Of a stretch of DNA of 64,000 nucleotides, positions 1 to 12,990 are shown in pieces. A model generated the notes under the pieces. That model searched no databases. It had not been told where the DNA came from and worked only from the letters and a program-made list of their open reading frames with translations. Within the stretch, counting starts at the first letter, position 1, and each line of letters begins with the position of its first letter. The stretch is from contig NC_080710.1 of the NCBI RefSeq assembly GCF_019097595.1, positions 15,345,280 to 15,409,279 on the forward strand. The letters are read 5' to 3'. This stretch comes from Hemibagrus wyckioides. Its lineage: Eukaryota > Chordata > Actinopteri > Siluriformes > Bagridae. The position numbers were made by a program, and so were the translations under genes.

Positions 1-3000
1 CATCAACTGAATGATATCATCTGGCTCCCAGAATATAACCACAAGTCAATCATGAAACAAAATCTCAGACATTGTAGAATGTATTTCTATTATGTAAAAT
101 TTCTATGCAAAATGAAAATCTACACAAGCAGCATAGAGATTTAGATAGATAATCACTGTAATTACACATTTTTTTCTTAGATGAAAAACCTACAAAGTGG
201 CTTTAATATATAGATTCTATCGAGGGGATTCCTTATGAAGGCATGGAAACTGTAATCTTAATGAAATCATTGGGTTTGACATATGTAAAGTAATGATCGA
301 GTGTCTTCTTTTTGCTTGCAATATGACTGCTGAAACCAGTCGGCCAACAAAAAGAAACAAATGGGAAAGTGTTAGATAAGGAAAACTAAGGTAGACAAGA
401 CAGGCCACACACAAGCAGATAAGAGACAAGCACAGGGTGAAGAGTTAAATGAAAACAAGGGAGCAGTGTAGACACGGCATTTTCACAGTTCTTCTGGTCA
501 GAGCCAAGGTGAGAACAGAGGAGCCGATGTTCGTTTATGTAACCTCCGGCCTCCGAAGAGGGCAGTCAGTGCCGTCGTCTGATCATGGCGGCTGACACTG
601 GGGTGTGAAGGGGATGCGGCAGCATAGAGCGGCTTTTTTACTGATGGAGCCCCAGAATCCACAAAGAGCCACTTGGCTGTCTGGTTCCTGCCTGTTCACA
701 GGTTGATATCAGGATTTGGGAGAATGATATTTTTTTTCTTTTCCATCAGCAAGATTTTACAGTAAAATAAAATAAACTTTCTGGAGCGTCTGTGTGAACA
801 AGGCTCACTGTAATATAGAGCGTGCTCAGCATTAATGTGTAAACTTTATGTGGGCTTTTATTTTGTCTTGGACAAAGCCAGAAACCTAAAATTAATATGC
901 AGCATGAAACAGACAGAGGGAAAGGGAAAGATACAGAAAGCTTGAAAGAGGGAAAACAGATGGGGAAATAGAATTTCAGTATGTGTACATGTGTGTGCCT
1001 AGGAGAAGGGAGCCTCTTATACTGTCTCAGCAGGGGCTTGGGCCAAGCTTCGGCCTAGTCTCGTCTGCCCAGCGGGGGCCTTTCCTGAATGAGCCGCCCA
1101 GAGGAGGGGCACCTGCCTGAGCTACAAACACAGAGCAGAGACAGGAGGTGTGGAGCAGTGAGGAAGGGGGGAAGGATGGGTGGTGAATGGAAAGACACTC
1201 AGGAAAAGGACGTGGATTCAATCTCTGAAACGCATAGGTAGCACAAAAGAAATGAAAATATATGTGCCCTTTATATTACCCTGTAGTCTGTGGTCTACAA
1301 GCCACTACCTCTGACAAAACAAAAAAAATTTGAGCAAATACAGTCGTGGTGGTTATTGTTGGAGAGTCATACGGTACCAAGGCTTGTGTCTAACAACATA
1401 AACTGACAGCTTATAGATTTATCAACCTCCCCAGGACAGTATTTTTCTCTGTTTGGACCCAGTGGGTAAAGATATGTGCTTAAAGTTTATCACACACTTA
1501 ATCTTTCAGACTAGCATTAAAATAGAGCAAGAAAGAGAGAAAGAGAGAGAGTGTGTCATAGCCCTGACTTAACTTATACACTCCTTCCTGTTTAACTAAA
1601 GTATTACTGTTCTATGTCTACCAGTGTATTTATAATCACTGCACTGGAGAAGATGAAATATATTAGGTAGCACAGATTCATAAAAGCTGCTGATGAGCAG
1701 CAAAAGAAGCTGAGTTGTAATAAAGTAAGAGACCACGTTGTTCCACAGAAATGCACTGAGCTCCGTGTGTATTAGAGATCTGAGGCTGGTCTGGCGTTGG
1801 AGGATACATGCTGGCTTCACAGAGAATGAAGTCGGAACGCTAGCTAGCACGTTTCTCCCAGGTAAATGAAAACACATGCTAAAGAAAAGAAAGGACACAG
1901 TGAAACAGAGGTACAGCTTCATTTCTCAAGCACCATGTTCTGATTTGGGGATTTTTTTTTATTTTAAAGAGTCTTGTGATTGAACAATTATGAGGGATTA
2001 GAAAGGTTCTTTTTTTGTATTTGTCTTGTTCATGTGTGTAAGAGTTCTTCATAGAGCTTGACACAATGCTGCCATTCAAACATTTACCGACAAGACACAG
2101 GATCTCTCACCCACATGTCACTCACATATGAATATCACATACATGCCATAAATTAATTTAGTGCAAATATTTATACATGCAACATCAACCAAGACTCAGC
2201 ACTAAGGCTGTGTTCAGTATGATTTTTTTTTTATATGAAATGCTCCGAATTTATTTGCCCTAATACTTATATTGAACTAAAAATAACAAAATAAATGTAT
2301 TTGGCTAGAAGTCAGATAAGGAGAATTTATCTAGGTTGTAAGTCATTTTATACAACACACACAGTGATTTGAAGCAAATGCAATTTCAATACAAATGCGC
2401 ACTCATACAATTCAATTGCTGCTTGTTTGAAATAACAAAGAGAGCACATTTCTATCATAACATCTCAATCTGCAATCAATAAAAAACAACCTTATACTTA
2501 TTTTAGAGTTTATGCCCTGACTTGTTTCTCCGTTTTATTGAATGTAATGAAGGAATATTTATTCTAAGCAGCATTCTATCACTGGCACTTTCAAATACTC
2601 AGCATGGCGTATGTTTTAGTGGCTAAACACTTTGAATACACAAGCATGAATCACATCACAGACTTCAGTACAAAAGGGGTATTTTGTTTTTATTCATCAA
2701 TATATATTATTGCCACAAATGCATGTTTATGGATGTGCAAAGCAATGCAGGGAAAATTCAAATGCAAAAAAAAAAATCAATGCAGTTTGCTTTAAAAGGC
2801 AAACAAAGTCTGAGGTGATCAAGAGTCTGAATGCAAAAGAATACCATCTAATACCTTCTAGGGAAACATCTTCCATTACAGAATGCAGTAGGCTGTACTT
2901 TTTCAAATATTTAAGTTAGAGCCAAACATTCAGTAAAGCATCATCAGTAGAACAAGATTTTTGCAGAGAAGCAGTATCAGTGTTTGCCAAATCTGTATTA

Positions 3001-3725
3001 TTGCTGATTTAATGATGTAAATAAGAAATGTGACTAAGCCAGTAAAATAAAAGCTTAGAAACTTTATGGATTTTCCACTTACAGACAAACAGAATTAATG
3101 TGAATTGACACGTTAATGTACAATGTAAAACAATGTAGTAAGAAAATTAAACAGATTCATGTGAGCTGATACACATGTACAAATCCCAAAAGAATGGACA
3201 AGACTAATATTTATCCTCTTCAAAGAGCAAATTCCAATGGGAATTGTTCTTTAGCTTTGAGCCTAATTTACTTATATGGCCTCTCCCTTCATTAGGGCTA
3301 ATAAACCAATTTGGTTTTAAAAATGCTTCACACCTGTAGTGAAAACTCCCATTGGGCAAGTTATACATCATGTCAAAACTTGTGTTGTCTCTTTAATGTT
3401 GTGCCTTTGGTGTTTCCTCAGACAGATGTTTTGCACACTTTTGTCCACCAGTGTGTGATAATTAGCTGTCAGCTATTCAAAGGGCTTTCATTATAAGCTT
3501 TGCTTTTAAAAAGCACGAGAGCCCCCTATGAGCAGATTACTACACTCAGTTTTTAGTAGAGAAAATATTCATCATACATTCTAATCAATTCTACTAAACC
3601 TCCTAAATTCCAATGACCAAACAAAGTGAATAGTTTAATTAATAGTTTATATTTGATTTCAGCAATAATGGTGCAGCTGAAATTCTTGAGTACCAGAATA
3701 ATTATAATTATAAATCTTATTAATT
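1..3725. other. Intergenic, no gene recognised
   Basis: AT-rich non-coding sequence. Short open frames here have no recognisable domain, no codon bias and no splice context. A GC-richer patch at about 1021-1215 and another at about 500-700 stand out from the AT-rich surroundings and could be conserved regulatory elements, but this cannot be judged without comparison to other fish. Confidence 0.6.
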
Positions 3726-3730
3726 TTAAA

Positions 3731-3892
3731 TAAGCCCTGCATAGGACTGGCATCTATCCAGGGTATATTCCTGTCTTGAGCCTAGTGATCCTGGGATAGG
3801 CCCCAGCTCCACCACAATCCTGACCAGAATAAATTGGTCATGGTTACTGAATGAATGAATGAATGAATGAATGAATGAATGAATGAATGAGT
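3731..3892 (+). mobile_element. SINE 3' part with (TGAA)n tail
   Basis: The segment carries the typical 3' body of the fish tRNA-derived SINE seen elsewhere in this window: a 'catctatccagggtatattc' block, then 'gggataggccccagctcc', then 'ctgaccagaataaattggt'. It ends in a (TGAA)n microsatellite at 3848-3890, the usual 3' tail. The tRNA-like head is missing, so this is a truncated copy. It sits about 50 bp beyond the stop codon of the minus-strand receptor gene and may lie within its 3' untranslated region. Confidence 0.8.
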
Positions 3893-3944
3893 AATGTATG
3901 GATTGTGAAAAGTGCACTTATTTATGGGCAGGTAAAAATTACTT

Positions 3945-5102
3945 TCACTGGTGAACAGAGCTTCCCTTTTGGCAGAATGGAGCAGCTGTGCTTGTTGCCT
4001 GCCTGCTGGTGCGTTGTCGCTTTCCTGTCAGTAATGTGTAAAAAAATGGATTTACACATGAGTTCCCATAAGTTAGTCCTGTTAGGATTCGGTTAACAGT
4101 GACCTGTGTGCCTACTGGTACCACACGTAGAACGTCAGGTCGATAGAGTGGTAGCAACTGCCAGATCCAGAATGGCAGGAAACAGGCCCAGAATGTAAGC
4201 ACAATTCCCAGAATGAGAAGCAGGACTTTGGGTCTAGGAGCACGGGGTGGATTGGCACTACATCCACCAGCCCAGGCCAACTGTGTCTGTGAAACCCAGT
4301 AGTGACGCCCCAATGCTGCATATAGACCCCCAATGGCCAGGCCTGGCCCTAGGATACTGGTGCAGAATAGTACACTGAGGTAAGCTTTGGAGCTTTGCTC
4401 ATCCCATGCTGGAACACAGAGTTTGCCCTCCTGATTTTCTCCATCCTCCAGGTGCAGAGTGATCATCATGGGGAGGCTGAGTGCCACAGCAAGGCCCCAT
4501 GCCAGAACCACACGTCGCAGGCCAGAGGTAGGAGCTGAAGAGGCTGCAAGTGGGTCTGCCACAGCACGATATCGGTCCAGACTCATTGCAGTCAGTGTGA
4601 AGATGCTGGCGTGCATGGTGAGCAGGTCCAGGCTGAGCAGGAGGCGGCAGCCGAGTTCACCAAAGGCCCAGTCAGATGCCAGGCTGTCATAGACGATAAA
4701 AGGCGCTGTGGAGAGGTAAAGCAGATCTGCCAAAGCCAGACTCAGTACCTGCAAATGAAGTGAAGAAGAAGACAAGGAGGACGAGGTGGGGGAGGAAGTA
4801 GGAGAGTGAGATGGGGAAAAGGTTCTAAGGCAAGCGGGAGTCAAACAGCAGGTTGGTGCCATGCTGTGTCTCCTTCTGGGGCCCCTACGGCGCTGAATGA
4901 GAAGCCCCAGAGTGTAGAGGTTTCCCAGAATACCCAGAAGGGAAAGGAGTGATAGAAAGAAACAAAAAAGAGCTGTAGATGCTACACTTGGGGATGGATA
5001 AACTGAGGGAGAAGAGGAAGGGGTGGACAGGTTAGAGAGAAATGAAAAGGTGTAAGATGGAGCTGGGGAAGAGTAGTGAGAGGCTGAGCCTGACTCTTCC
5101 AT
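3945..5102 (-). CDS. uts2r-like: Urotensin-II-receptor-like class A GPCR
   Basis: A single-exon, 385-aa seven-helix receptor of the plasma membrane, expected to bind urotensin II/URP peptides and signal through Gq. Visible marks: a Ser/Pro-rich N-terminus with one N-glycosylation site (N24-L-S); TM1 with GN (N61); TM2 LALAD (D126); conserved C152 and C229 for the TM3-ECL2 disulfide; a DRY box (176-178); CFLP in TM6 (307-310); and NPFFY in TM7 (351-355). The stretches 'FWACFLPFWIWQL' and 'LTYGNSC(V)NPF' are close to mammalian UTS2R. Fish carry several UT receptor paralogues and the subtype cannot be fixed here. Oddity: the first intracellular loop holds about 34 extra Ser/Thr/Pro-rich residues (about 82-115). 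The C-tail is short, about 30 residues after TM7. The start is the first ATG of the frame, followed by an acidic Ser-rich N-terminus. Confidence 0.88.
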   Translation of the reverse strand: MEESGSASHYSSPAPSYTFSFLSNLSTPSSSPSVYPSPSVASTALFCFFLSLLSLLGILGNLYTLGLLIQRRRGPRRRHSMAPTCCLTPACLRTFSPSHSPTSSPTSSSLSSSSLHLQVLSLALADLLYLSTAPFIVYDSLASDWAFGELGCRLLLSLDLLTMHASIFTLTAMSLDRYRAVADPLAASSAPTSGLRRVVLAWGLAVALSLPMMITLHLEDGENQEGKLCVPAWDEQSSKAYLSVLFCTSILGPGLAIGGLYAALGRHYWVSQTQLAWAGGCSANPPRAPRPKVLLLILGIVLTFWACFLPFWIWQLLPLYRPDVLRVVPVGTQVTVNRILTGLTYGNSCVNPFFYTLLTGKRQRTSRQATSTAAPFCQKGSSVHQ

Positions 5103-6732
5103 TTGGCTTGGATAGAAGTAGCTTTAATTAACACTTTGCCTCAAAGACAATTAGTAAATATTAATCTGAAATGTAAAGAGCCTTATGTTTGTTATTGGGT
5201 CAGAATATTAAAAGAGGTAATGTTAGTTCTCTATTAGAAAAACAAGAAAAGGACTGAGACGAAAAAGGGAAGGGGGAACAGAGGAAAACCAGAGGATTTA
5301 AGAGGAATTCGTGTGCGATTTTACATACATCAATTTCATACAAAAATATAGAGTTTTCCTAACGCTATAGGCTTCAGATGTCACAGCCATAAAAGTAATT
5401 AAAAAAATAAATTGGAGGTTGAAGGACCGCACCACTCCAGTCATTATAAATATACCTTTACTAATTTTTAGTTTCATGTTTCATATTTATTTTTAAAAGC
5501 ACATATTTGTGAAGGAACAGATCAGTCCACATTTGCATTACGCGCTCAGCTGGGGTTACACCGTTCTATCTGTTATGTTGTTGAAGCAGAATCATTTGAA
5601 GCAGAATAAGTTCAATATAATTAATTACACTAACTTCACAATGTCCGTAACTAACGAAACTAAAATAAAAACAATAAGCGCATAATAAATGAAAGCATTG
5701 CGCACCCATTTTACGCATTATCTGAAATATAGTCTAAATTCGTTCAAAGATCCCGTTTTGTGTTTAAACAAATCTCGTCATTTCAGTGTCTAAAATGAAT
5801 GTATTTTTATACTTTATACAACTTAATTTTGGCCTTCGGTAAATCGTCGTTGATTGATGAATTAGTCTAATGTCCTGCGCTTTATATTTATGCTCATATT
5901 CCTCAGCAGTCGGACATATGAGGTCATTTCTTCACCAATGAGTGTGTAACATTAGCTGTGAGAAAATTAAAGCTCCGGCTGGAGTGCGCATTTAAACAGT
6001 AGGAATTCTGGGGCCACATGGTGACTCTCCATAAGGGTTGAGCAGGAGGGCTACTGGAGGAAAAACAACTGTGCGCGTGCCCACACACACACACACACAG
6101 GCCCGTATTTTCTAGTTATAACTGATTGGAGTTATACGCAGTTCAATTAAGATATATTTAATTATTCTCTAAGAACAGCAAGCTATATTCATTCTTTTTT
6201 CATTATTCTTTGGTCACATTTTACGAGATAAATGTAAGAAAACATTCACCTGAAGTGATTTTATTGTGAATTAAGCGTAATGTCATGATTATAGTGATGA
6301 TCATTTTTCCTTCAGTATTAAATAGTTTGTAAGTACTCCATGTTCATTTAGAGTTCTTCTGGCTTCTTCTAATTCCAGTCGCTGGTGTAAGCTTAAGACC
6401 ACTATACGAAAACGCACAGAATAAGTTTAAAATGAATCAATAAAATAAAAATCATTTGCTCATTCGTTGTTTTGTTTTGTAAAACAGTTTTTAATAGTAC
6501 TGACAATTCTCTGAGAATGACTTCACTAGCAAAATCCATCAGCATTTCTAATTAAGAACTGTCATAGGCTTTAAACAACCCAGTGTTATATAAGCATTTG
6601 CCTGCCTGGTGCAAGAAATTCAACAACATTTTACTGGTTTATTTTTGTTTTCTGTAAAATCATGACATCAGTTAACAACGTTTAAAACTCTTAAAGTAAT
6701 GTCTTAAGCACATCAGTGTAAACTGGTCTTAC
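5103..6732 (-). other. 5' flank / probable 5'UTR intron of uts2r-like gene
   Basis: No coding sequence seen. On the minus strand a pyrimidine-rich stretch ending in 'ctacttctatccaag' lies just before the ATG and could be a splice acceptor. It would pair with a good donor (GGAG|GTAAGA) at 6732/6733. Between them the sequence is AT-rich, apart from a moderately GC-rich patch at about 5920-6060 and a short CA run at about 6082-6100. Confidence 0.4.
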
Positions 6733-7040
6733 CTCCGGCTGCAGAGATCAGATGCTCATGCTCCACTCAGTGCGCACTGGCCTGCCCAAAACCGCAGCAC
6801 GACAGAGACGCTTCTCAAAATTCCCGTGGTGGCTTTCCATTTTAAAAACGTGTCCGTCATCGATTAAAAAACCCTTTGTATACGTTTTTATTCAAGGCTA
6901 AATAATTTACTTCAAAAATAGGACAAGCAGTTCTCTGTGAGAACTTTGAGCTGCTGAGGAAAGCCTCTCATACACCTTGCTCACCTCGCGCCTCCTCCTC
7001 TGACTCATCTGACAACTGCGTAAAGAGAGGCGGGTCCAAG
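6733..7040 (-). promoter_or_regulatory. Putative promoter and non-coding exon 1 of uts2r-like gene
   Basis: This is the only GC/CpG-richer island upstream of the receptor. Read on the minus strand it ends in a consensus splice donor (CCGGAG|GTAAGACC) at 6732/6733. The 6970-7050 part contains GC-box-like motifs ('gggcggg' at about 7051, 'ggcggg' at about 7029) and an AP-1-like TGACTCA at about 7001. The position fits an untranslated first exon spliced to just upstream of the start codon. The transcription start cannot be placed from sequence. Confidence 0.4.
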
Positions 7041-8895
7041 AGGAACATGGGGGCGGGCCTAACGAGCAGAATGTAATTAATCAATTAACTACAAATGACC
7101 TGGCACTTCCGGTCATTTAAATTTATTTAGATACTGTCTCTCACGTGCAGGTTACTAAAGAATGCTGTCATACTGTCTAGAGCAACTCTAATAACAATTT
7201 ATTAATATGATTTCAATAAGTAGCAATAAATATATAAATACATAAATAATACATAAATACACATTGGTGTGACCGTATTGTGTGACCAAAAAATGTCTGC
7301 AAGCAAAATTTACAAGCACTATTAATTTAGACGAGTTGGCTTCTATGCACCCAAAAATATTTATGACACATATGAAGCGGCATGCCTATTTAAGCATTAA
7401 ATTATATGATTAACCCAGTATGAATAGAAACACGTTTAAAAGACATTAGCCCACTAGAGACCAGATTCAACCCCTATTATAGATTAATCATGCTTGAAAA
7501 ATGCTGGATAACATTCTGATATTTGCTACCATCCAAACCACAGCTCAAAACCATTCAAACCATATGAAATATTGTATTGCACCCAGAAGACTATACAGGA
7601 ATACATTACCATTAATGGAAAGAAAATGTTTGAAAAATGTGGCAAAAGATATCTTCATCCCCATAGTTATGCAGATGATCTCTATCATATTTGTTTCCAA
7701 CCAAGTTTAAAAGATTTTGAGAACACATATTATTAGATTTCTCTGCTGGACAGGAAAAAGCACTTTAAAGCTTAAAATGGTAAATTAATATATAGTACTT
7801 ATTGAGGCATTAAATGTAATTACAGCAGTCATTGCTTTTAAATGAAATTGAGAAGTTACTATCTGTTTTGCATATAAACCCACAAAATTGTTGTGACGGT
7901 GGAAACATGCCCCATAATTACTAAAGTAATTGTATAAAATAATTTCTAAATAATCAATGTATTCTATCTAAAATGCTATGTTAAATATGTAATAGAAATG
8001 TAATAATATTAGCAAATAAATGTAGTGTGAGCTGGTTAGTCCACACATGCTTTTTCCTGTAAAATGAGAATGACTCATAGGATGAAGGCAGTCCAGTGGA
8101 AAGGAACATGTGTCTAAACCACTGACCAGAGTGGGAAAGAAAGAGAAAGAGTTATAGCTTTGTCTTCTTGTGAGCTACTGACACCAACTTCAGATTCAGT
8201 CCTTGTGCCAACACACACACATACACACATACACCGGCCGGAGAACTGCATGCATTTCATAGCCAACACACACATATCTGCACATCCAGCATACTTTAGA
8301 GCCAACACACACATCACCAACACTCTTCTACTTCACACCAGCACTCAACACCAACATTGGCAACCCTCAAAGACATTTAATCCCATGGAGGGAAAAGAGT
8401 GTGTGTTAGTGTGGCTTCAGGAGCTTAGCTCTCAGTGTCTGGCTCACACTAAAAAATGGAAGAAGAGATATTATTCCTTCCTGGCAGAAAATTCAGTCTT
8501 AGATTTTTATCACGTCATATGCTAATGTCATGAGAACCGAGGTACAAAGTAACCAGTTTAAAAGCATAGGTGAATACATGGTGAAGTCTTTTAAAATCTT
8601 CATTCATTATTTATAATTGATGTATTCAGTTATATGCTTGGGTCATTTTTGTAAATCAATTTGAATATGATTTCATCAATGGCAGTTAGTCTAATGGACA
8701 CATTGCGTGTTCAGTCGGGACTGCTGACATAGGTTTGTGTGTTCAAGGTGTCCGGGGCATGTGCTGTGTGTTTGCACACACAAGATGGACATAGACAGGC
8801 ACCAGGGCTGAGACAAGAGGGAGGGAACATATTTCTCCCTGCAGGGTGTGTGGAATTTCAACAAATACCTGGCACCGGTCTGCCAAAATAGGCAA

Positions 8896-8896
<1 letters not shown>

Positions 8897-8937
<41 letters not shown>
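8897..8937. repeat. (GA)n microsatellite
   Basis: An uninterrupted run of GA dinucleotides about 40 bp long. Confidence 0.95.
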
Positions 8938-8938
<1 letters not shown>

Positions 8939-9707
8939 AAATAAAATGTAGAAATCTTGCTATATGTAATATAGCAGTAAATATGGATGTATTTGCACAA
9001 GCTGTTCTAAATATACGTTTCCTGATATACTTACCACCATATCAGCATCAGGTATTTTCCATCCATTTTCAAAGTTTTTTTTTTTTTATCTCTGTTAAAT
9101 TGAAAATAGCAGCAAACCATGAAATCCGATCACATGATCACTGTATTGCGTGTGACATAAAGCCGCAGCTGGTTAACTGGTCACATCAGGTATCATGGTG
9201 TGGTGTCTTGTGTTCTTGCAGCACTATTGAGGGTGTCTCTGTGTAGATCAAAGGGGTTCGAATTCCTGAACACACACACTCCATTCTGTTCAGACCCCCA
9301 GCTAGGCCCGTGTGTCTTTCAGTGCTGTGTGTTTTAGAAGTGACCTGAATTATTACCTTACTGAAAGAATTACATCCCACAGCAGAAAACATCAGTGGGC
9401 CCTTTAAATTTGCAAGTGCCCTTGTGCTTTGCCTACATTATGTTAATTAATTTTTTAAAGTGTTTGACTGTCCTCTGACAGATTTCCCACCTGTTTGACT
9501 ACATCCCAACTGCAGATTTAATTAAATGGGCGGACATTTTTGCACATAACAAATGGTTTATTTCCCTTTCTTGGCTGATTAATGGAGCATACAATGAATT
9601 ATTGATCCACCATGTCTGGCACTGATGCCTATATTCACTTTCTGCCAGAACTAATTTCCTGAACCCAGGTCCTATTCCACTGAGTTCTAGGCAAATCAGT
9701 GTTTTTA

Positions 9708-9759
<52 letters not shown>
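9708..9759. repeat. (CT)n microsatellite
   Basis: A CT-dinucleotide array of about 50 bp with a single TG interruption near 9726. Confidence 0.95.
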
Positions 9760-9760
<1 letters not shown>

Positions 9761-10939
9761 CTAACATAAACCTGGATAATGAGCATGATGTACAATTCCA
9801 GGGTTGAACCCTTTAAATGCCATTACATCACTACCATTCAAAGACATGAATCATTTAGTAGATCAATTAATAAAGTCGAGTATTTTAAATGAGTTTAGAA
9901 ATTTTGTTTTTTCTAGAAAAAGCTTCTACTGAATTTTTTAGCCGCTTGGAAAAAATACAATGAGAAATTTTCTCAGCTTCAGCTCCAAAAAGATCCTCTA
10001 ATGTTCTTTTGTTGTTTGTCAGCAGACTCCATATGACATCTAACATATGTACATGAATCCATGTTAGGACTCATTTTAATGCTAATGTTAATATGATTAT
10101 TGCACAGGCTAAGTCGTGTTTTTAAGTCAAGAACGTGATGATTTGTACATGTAGTTAGCTTGAGCAGTAAGCCGGTACTACATTAATCTTCTAACCTCAA
10201 TACAAAGCTAATAGAGGAAACTTTAGATATCAAATCTGTTTAGGGTTTTTGACTGCGTGCTTTAATTTTATTTCATTATTTATTCTGATTATTTAAAAAA
10301 CTGAAGATTTTACTATTATTTATCACTTTGTTCTCTTGGTCTTGGACACAGTCTGGACAAACAGTTCTGACTGTGACTTTGGCCCTTGAGGACTGGTGTA
10401 ATCAGTACGCTCCAGAAGCAGAGCCATTAGTTAAACTACCACAGTGTAGTAAAGACAGTAAGGACTTAATGAATATTGACTCTTGTGTCAAGCAGCCGAT
10501 CATAAATAATTTTTTGAAATAATCAGATGTTCTGATTTTGGGACTATAAATAATATAAACAAGCATGAACAAGAAGAGGTAGGTACTTATGTGCTGCAAA
10601 CGTCAACACAAAAATAATTATATGCCTCAGAAAATTACAATTTCCAACTCAAACAGTAAATAAAGCTACATCTACCTTTAGTCTAATAAATAATATCCAT
10701 CATTAATCATGTCTAGGGTTTTAAATACTGTTTGTTTTATTTTCAAATGTTCCAAAATGATTTATCCAAATAAATAAATGCAAACAAATTGCCTGTCAAA
10801 AATGATATTATTTTATCATATTATTTTTGGAAACTTTCAGTTCTCAAGAACTTTAGAATTTGATCCTGTCTCCTGAGTCCTTTGCCAGTCATTACTATAG
10901 GCAATAACCAAAATACACAGACACTTAAAATAGCAGTAA

Positions 10940-11290
10940 GCATCACCAGGGAATTAATAAAGGTGTAGACATGGAAAATGATCCATGCTCACAGGAACGA
11001 GAGCAAGTAAGGAAATGCAGCACCTGAACGTGACCAAACATCACTGAAACTGGAATTATGAGTTGCGGTCCGAAGAGGAAAAATTGACCTCTTCTGCAAT
11101 AAACTTTCCCGTCAGCATCTTTCTGTGACAAATGAGTTTCATACAAAGAAAAGCAGCTGATACCTTATGTAAAATATGGTTTGGGGCTGTTTTGTGGCTG
11201 GTTGTCCAGGAGCTCTTAGGAAGATTGATGTCATCATGAATTCTGCTAAGTAGCAGGATATTTAAAGCCCAAAAACATGCTAATCATAAA
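10940..11290 (+). mobile_element. Decayed Tc1-like transposase relic
   Basis: The stretch from about 11168 ('aaaatatggtttggggctg...') through 'atgaattctgctaagtagcaggatat' is recognisable as the transposase region coding for a V-W-G-C-F block followed by the M-N-S-x-x-Y-Q block of fish Tc1 transposases. It contains stops and small indels. The upstream part (about 11040-11100) weakly matches the W-SDE region. No terminal repeats were found. Confidence 0.5.
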
Positions 11291-12865
11291 AATAACATGA
11301 AATTTAAACTAAGGTTTTACCACATGGCTAACTGTCTAAATTGAACAAAGTGTCCACTTCCACAAATATAAGAATATAAAGGTGTTTAACTCTTTTTACT
11401 AGAGGCCAAAGAAATGGAATTTGCATCTGTTTTGGCTGTGTCCTTGTTCAGCACTGAATTTCTTGAATATCACACACAGTGGTGATTAATGGCTCATATG
11501 AAAGTAGACACTCAAGCTTTTGAGAATTTGTAGTTTTTCATAAGTATTTCTGTTTTTACCTAGCCTACTAGGGGCAGTATATTCATAGAAAATGGTTAGT
11601 TATTTTCCACACAGACATTTATATCTGCTCTCTGAGATGCTTGTTCATAAGCATGTCAAATCTTCAACCATTAAAATTTTGTTTAACATCTAACAAATGT
11701 ACATGAATCCTAGTTAAAAATCACGTTAATGCTAATGTTAATATGATTACAAGAAAGAAATAATAATATTAGAGTCATTAGACTGATCATATAATAGTGA
11801 ATTTAATTATCCAAGCAATACTGTATTGTATAGTATATACTGTATAAACTGGTGTTTTTTTTATCTATGAATATTACTATTCCAGAATTAATCTTATAGC
11901 TCAAACTGGACCCAAACACATGTCCTTTATTAACACACACTTTGGATTCTGTCCACTCAGGTAGGAGATGTGGCTTTCCTGTGGATTTACAAAGTTTAAG
12001 GTGGATTGTTTTGATTTAAGGTAAAAACAGCTCACACTGAAAGCCAATAGTCCTGATTCATTTATTATCAGACATAATTATTAGGAATTTATTACCAGGA
12101 AATAAAATAATTCATTTGTTTATTGAGAAGGCCTGATAAGTTGATTTCCATTCCTCCAGCAGAATGGAATGTTAGTTTACTGGTAGAAAGGGTTAAAGTG
12201 AAGGTGTTTGAAGTGTTCAGCAGCCAAGTTTCCACTTTAAATACTGCATGCTCAACCTTGTTAGGCATTTACTGGAAGAGCTTCAGTGCTCTTATTCTCT
12301 CCAGGGTAGGCATCACTAAATATTTGTGGGCTGCTGATCGTTTTGAACCCAGCGTTTTACAGAAGACATTGTACAAAGAAACATTGTTGTGTTTTTCACT
12401 TATTGCATGTGTCATTCTTCATATATTAATTTGTGTTCAATTTCAAAACTACAAAAGCAAGGATTTGATGATAATAATGTTGTGTCAAAAAATTCTTGTG
12501 TGGAGAGACTCCAGTGTTTGACAGTGAAAATAAGATTTTTAATAATGTGAGGTTCACTCTGTCTGAAACTGGTTTACTCACTACAGATGGAAGCAATATG
12601 TACTCTGGCACATTGCACAACTGGAAGCTATGGTGTGGGACATTCTTGAACTGCCAAATCCAATTCTCAGTTCTAGAGTTAACCTGTTCTGGGTTTCACA
12701 GTGAAGTCAGCAAAATAACTTCAAAAACACTGTAAGTTTTGTTGAAAATAATCAGACAGTTATTAAAGCCCAACAGTCAGTACATAGAATGTCTTGTCAG
12801 GTAAGAATATGATGATGTGATTATTAATAATAGTAAAAACAACAACAACAATAAAAAAAATAGTA
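11291..12865. other. Intergenic, no gene recognised
   Basis: AT-rich sequence. The largest open frames (12123-12521 and neighbours) have no recognisable domain and overlap on both strands without codon bias. Confidence 0.55.

Positions 12866-12956
<91 letters not shown>
12866..12956. repeat. (ATT)n trinucleotide array
   Basis: About 90 bp of ATT repeats with one GTT interruption. It lies directly upstream of a SINE insertion. Confidence 0.95.
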
Positions 12957-12990
12957 GTATTTTATTTTATTTATAATTTTTTTTATTACA

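Larger units (their letters stand above)
7041..10930. other. Intergenic, microsatellites only
   Basis: No coding signal. It contains a (CA)n-rich block at about 8211-8235, a (GA)n array at 8897-8937 and a (CT)n array at about 9708-9759. Open frames across these arrays are products of the repeats. The remainder is AT-rich unique-looking sequence. Confidence 0.6.

Noticed and set aside
3848..3890. Direct-repeat array considered as a CRISPR-like or satellite structure
   Set aside because: It is a plain (TGAA)n tail of a SINE in a vertebrate genome.
4112..4692. Other frames overlapping the GPCR
   Set aside because: They overlap the well-supported receptor and show no domain; shadows of its GC-rich codons.
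7501..7710. 69-codon open frame
   Set aside because: AT-rich, no domain, no context; likely chance.
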